Source of the DNA: Agromyces sp. Leaf222
GTDB taxonomy: Bacteria; Actinomycetota; Actinomycetes; Actinomycetales; Microbacteriaceae
DNA: 64,000 nt
Direction: 5' to 3'
Assembly: GCF_001421565.1 (NCBI RefSeq)
Contig: NZ_LMKQ01000001.1
Span: forward strand, 2,882,323 to 2,946,322
A program made the position numbers and the translations under genes. Shown in pieces: positions 62,766 to 64,000 of this stretch. Every line of letters begins with the position of its first letter. Positions within the stretch are counted from its first letter, which is position 1. Under the pieces are notes generated by a model. That model was not told the DNA's origin. It saw only the letters and a list, made by a program, of their open reading frames with translations, and ran no database searches.

Positions 62766-63859
62766 GAGGTGAGTCCGAGCACCGCGGCGATCTGGGCGGT
62801 GTCGACCGGGACGATCGTGGGCTGCACGTCGGAGCCGTCGGCCGTGCGGAGGGCCCACTGGGGGTCCTTCAGCCCGTGGCCGGTCACCGTGAGCACGACG
62901 CGGGCTCCGGCGGGGATGACGCCGGCCTCCGAGCGCTCGAGCAGGCCGGCGACCGAGATCGCCGACGCGGGCTCGACGAAGATGCCGACCTCCGCCGAGA
63001 GGATGCGCTGCGCCTCGAGGATCTTGTCGTCGTCGATGGCGCCGAAGTAGCCGTCGGTCTCGTCGCGCGCCGCGAGGGCGAGCTCCCACGAGGCCGGGTT
63101 GCCGATGCGGATCGCGCTCGCGATGGTCTCGGGGTTCTTCACCGGCTCGCCGCGGACGATCGGGGCGGAGCCCGAGGCCTGGAAGCCGAACATGCGCGGC
63201 ATGCGCGTGGAGTTGCCCGCGGCGAGGTCCTCGCGGTAGCCGCGCGTGTACGCGGTGTAGTTGCCCGCGTTGCCGACCGGGATGAAGTGGAAGTCGGGGG
63301 CGTCGCCATGCGCCTCGACGATCTCGAACGCGGCGGTCTTCTGGCCCTCGATGCGGTCGTTGTTGACCGAGTTCACGAGGTGCACCGCATAGTTCTCGGC
63401 GAGGTCGCGGGCGATGTCGAGGCAGTCGTCGAAGTTGCCCTGCACCTGCAGGAGCTCTCCGTTGTGCGCGATGGCCTGGCTGAGCTTGCCCATCGCGATC
63501 TTGCCCTCTGGCACGAGCACGGCGGCCTTGATGCCGGCGTGCGTCGCGTAGGCGGCCGCCGAGGCCGACGTGTTGCCCGTCGAGGCGCAGATGACGACCT
63601 TCGCGCCGTGCTCGACGGCCTTCGTGACGGCCATGGTCATGCCGCGGTCCTTGAAGGAGCCGGTCGGGTTCATGCCCTCGTACTTGACCCACACGTCGGC
63701 GCCAGTGCGGCGCGACAGCGCCGGTGCGGGCAGGAGCGGCGTGCCGCCCTCGCCGAGGGTGACGACCGGCGTGGCATCCGTGACGTCGAGACGATCGGCG
63801 TACTCGCGGATGACGCCTCGCCACTGGCGGGACGTGGCCTTGGGGCTGGGCTGGTTCAC
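62762..63859 (-). CDS. thrC: Threonine synthase
   Basis: 365 residues from GTG 63859, overlapping the hom stop (GTGA). PLP lysine in NPTGSFKDRGMT, phosphate loop PVGNAGNYTAYTRGY and CASTGNTSASAAAYA for substrate. The short type of threonine synthase. It converts O-phosphohomoserine to threonine. Confidence 0.96.
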   Translation of the reverse strand: MNQPSPKATSRQWRGVIREYADRLDVTDATPVVTLGEGGTPLLPAPALSRRTGADVWVKYEGMNPTGSFKDRGMTMAVTKAVEHGAKVVICASTGNTSASAAAYATHAGIKAAVLVPEGKIAMGKLSQAIAHNGELLQVQGNFDDCLDIARDLAENYAVHLVNSVNNDRIEGQKTAAFEIVEAHGDAPDFHFIPVGNAGNYTAYTRGYREDLAAGNSTRMPRMFGFQASGSAPIVRGEPVKNPETIASAIRIGNPASWELALAARDETDGYFGAIDDDKILEAQRILSAEVGIFVEPASAISVAGLLERSEAGVIPAGARVVLTVTGHGLKDPQWALRTADGSDVQPTIVPVDTAQIAAVLGLTS

Positions 63860-64000
63860 AGTGTTCCTTCGACTCGGAGGACGGACGCGACGGATGCGAC
63901 GACGGGATTCTCGGCGAGGGAGGTGACGGTCTCGGCGAGCGCGGACTCCGTCGCCTCGTGCGTCCCGATCACCAGCGTAGCCCGCTCGGAGCCACTGCTC
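63856..64000 (-). CDS. hom: Homoserine dehydrogenase, C-terminal end only
   Basis: The last 47 or so codons are inside the window, reading on the minus strand ATLVIGTHEATESALAET, then SLAENPVVASVASVLRVEG and a stop at 63856-63858 overlapping thrC. This matches the C-terminal ACT domain of actinobacterial homoserine dehydrogenases, the threonine-feedback site. The catalytic part is beyond the window edge. Confidence 0.85.
   Translation of the reverse strand, partial: SSGSERATLVIGTHEATESALAETVTSLAENPVVASVASVLRVEGTL

Overview
The window is a GC-rich stretch with very high coding density and many 1-4 bp stop/start overlaps. Gene content, gene order (hom-thrC-thrB, rho, prfA, prmC, sua5, wecA-like, atpIBEFHAGDC) and the frequent octamer GGATGCCG/CGGCATCC point to an actinobacterium of the Microbacteriaceae, Agromyces or a near relative (inference, no search was run). 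I saw no tRNA, rRNA, insertion sequence, prophage or CRISPR array. No gap between genes exceeds about 260 bp.

Layout. 1-9 kb: end of an LtrA-like membrane protein, a SHOCT membrane protein, a NarL-type two-component pair, the site-2 protease gene with dxr, a degenerate phosphopantetheinyl-transferase-like gene, plsC, a lipoprotein and an OsmC protein. 9-16 kb: gabT with an asparaginase-II-like gene, then the convergent potDABC polyamine transporter. 16-34 kb: nine genes on the minus strand in which envelope-type proteins are mixed with Ser/Thr-kinase, phosphatase and FHA genes. 34-39 kb: aldehyde dehydrogenase, Lrp regulator, class III aminotransferase and FAD oxidoreductase, which look like a putrescine/GABA route. 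39-42.8 kb: DUF4192 protein, ogt-tag repair pair, yaaA and a P-loop kinase. 42.8-52.5 kb: the F1Fo ATP synthase operon with wecA-like and sua5 genes upstream. 52.6-55.6 kb: a divergent TetR / DrrAB-type ABC exporter module. 55.7-64 kb: prmC, cysK-cysE, prfA, rho, thrB, thrC and the end of hom.

The least familiar part is 16-34 kb. In transcription order it reads FHA protein, PP2C phosphatase, transmembrane Ser/Thr kinase with an extracellular fibronectin-III-like domain, a 1952-residue membrane-anchored protein of cadherin/Ig-like and FnIII repeats, MoxR ATPase, DUF58 protein, multi-pass transglutaminase-like protein, zinc-ribbon FHA protein and an EccC-like FtsK/SpoIIIE ATPase. Two features suggest regulated assembly rather than plain catalysis: the transglutaminase-like domain has Gly and Gln where the catalytic Cys and His should be, and both the kinase and the zinc-ribbon FHA protein carry Thr-Thr motifs that could be phospho-switches. 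Polyamine genes lie on both sides of this cluster, so uptake (potDABC) and oxidation (34-39 kb) may be one functional unit split by it.

Regulatory signals that can be read directly include several leaderless-type promoters (a TAnnnT box 6-7 nt before the start codon), perfect palindromic terminators sharing one core sequence, a palindrome inside the promoter of the ABC exporter, and hairpins at two stop codons of the atp operon.
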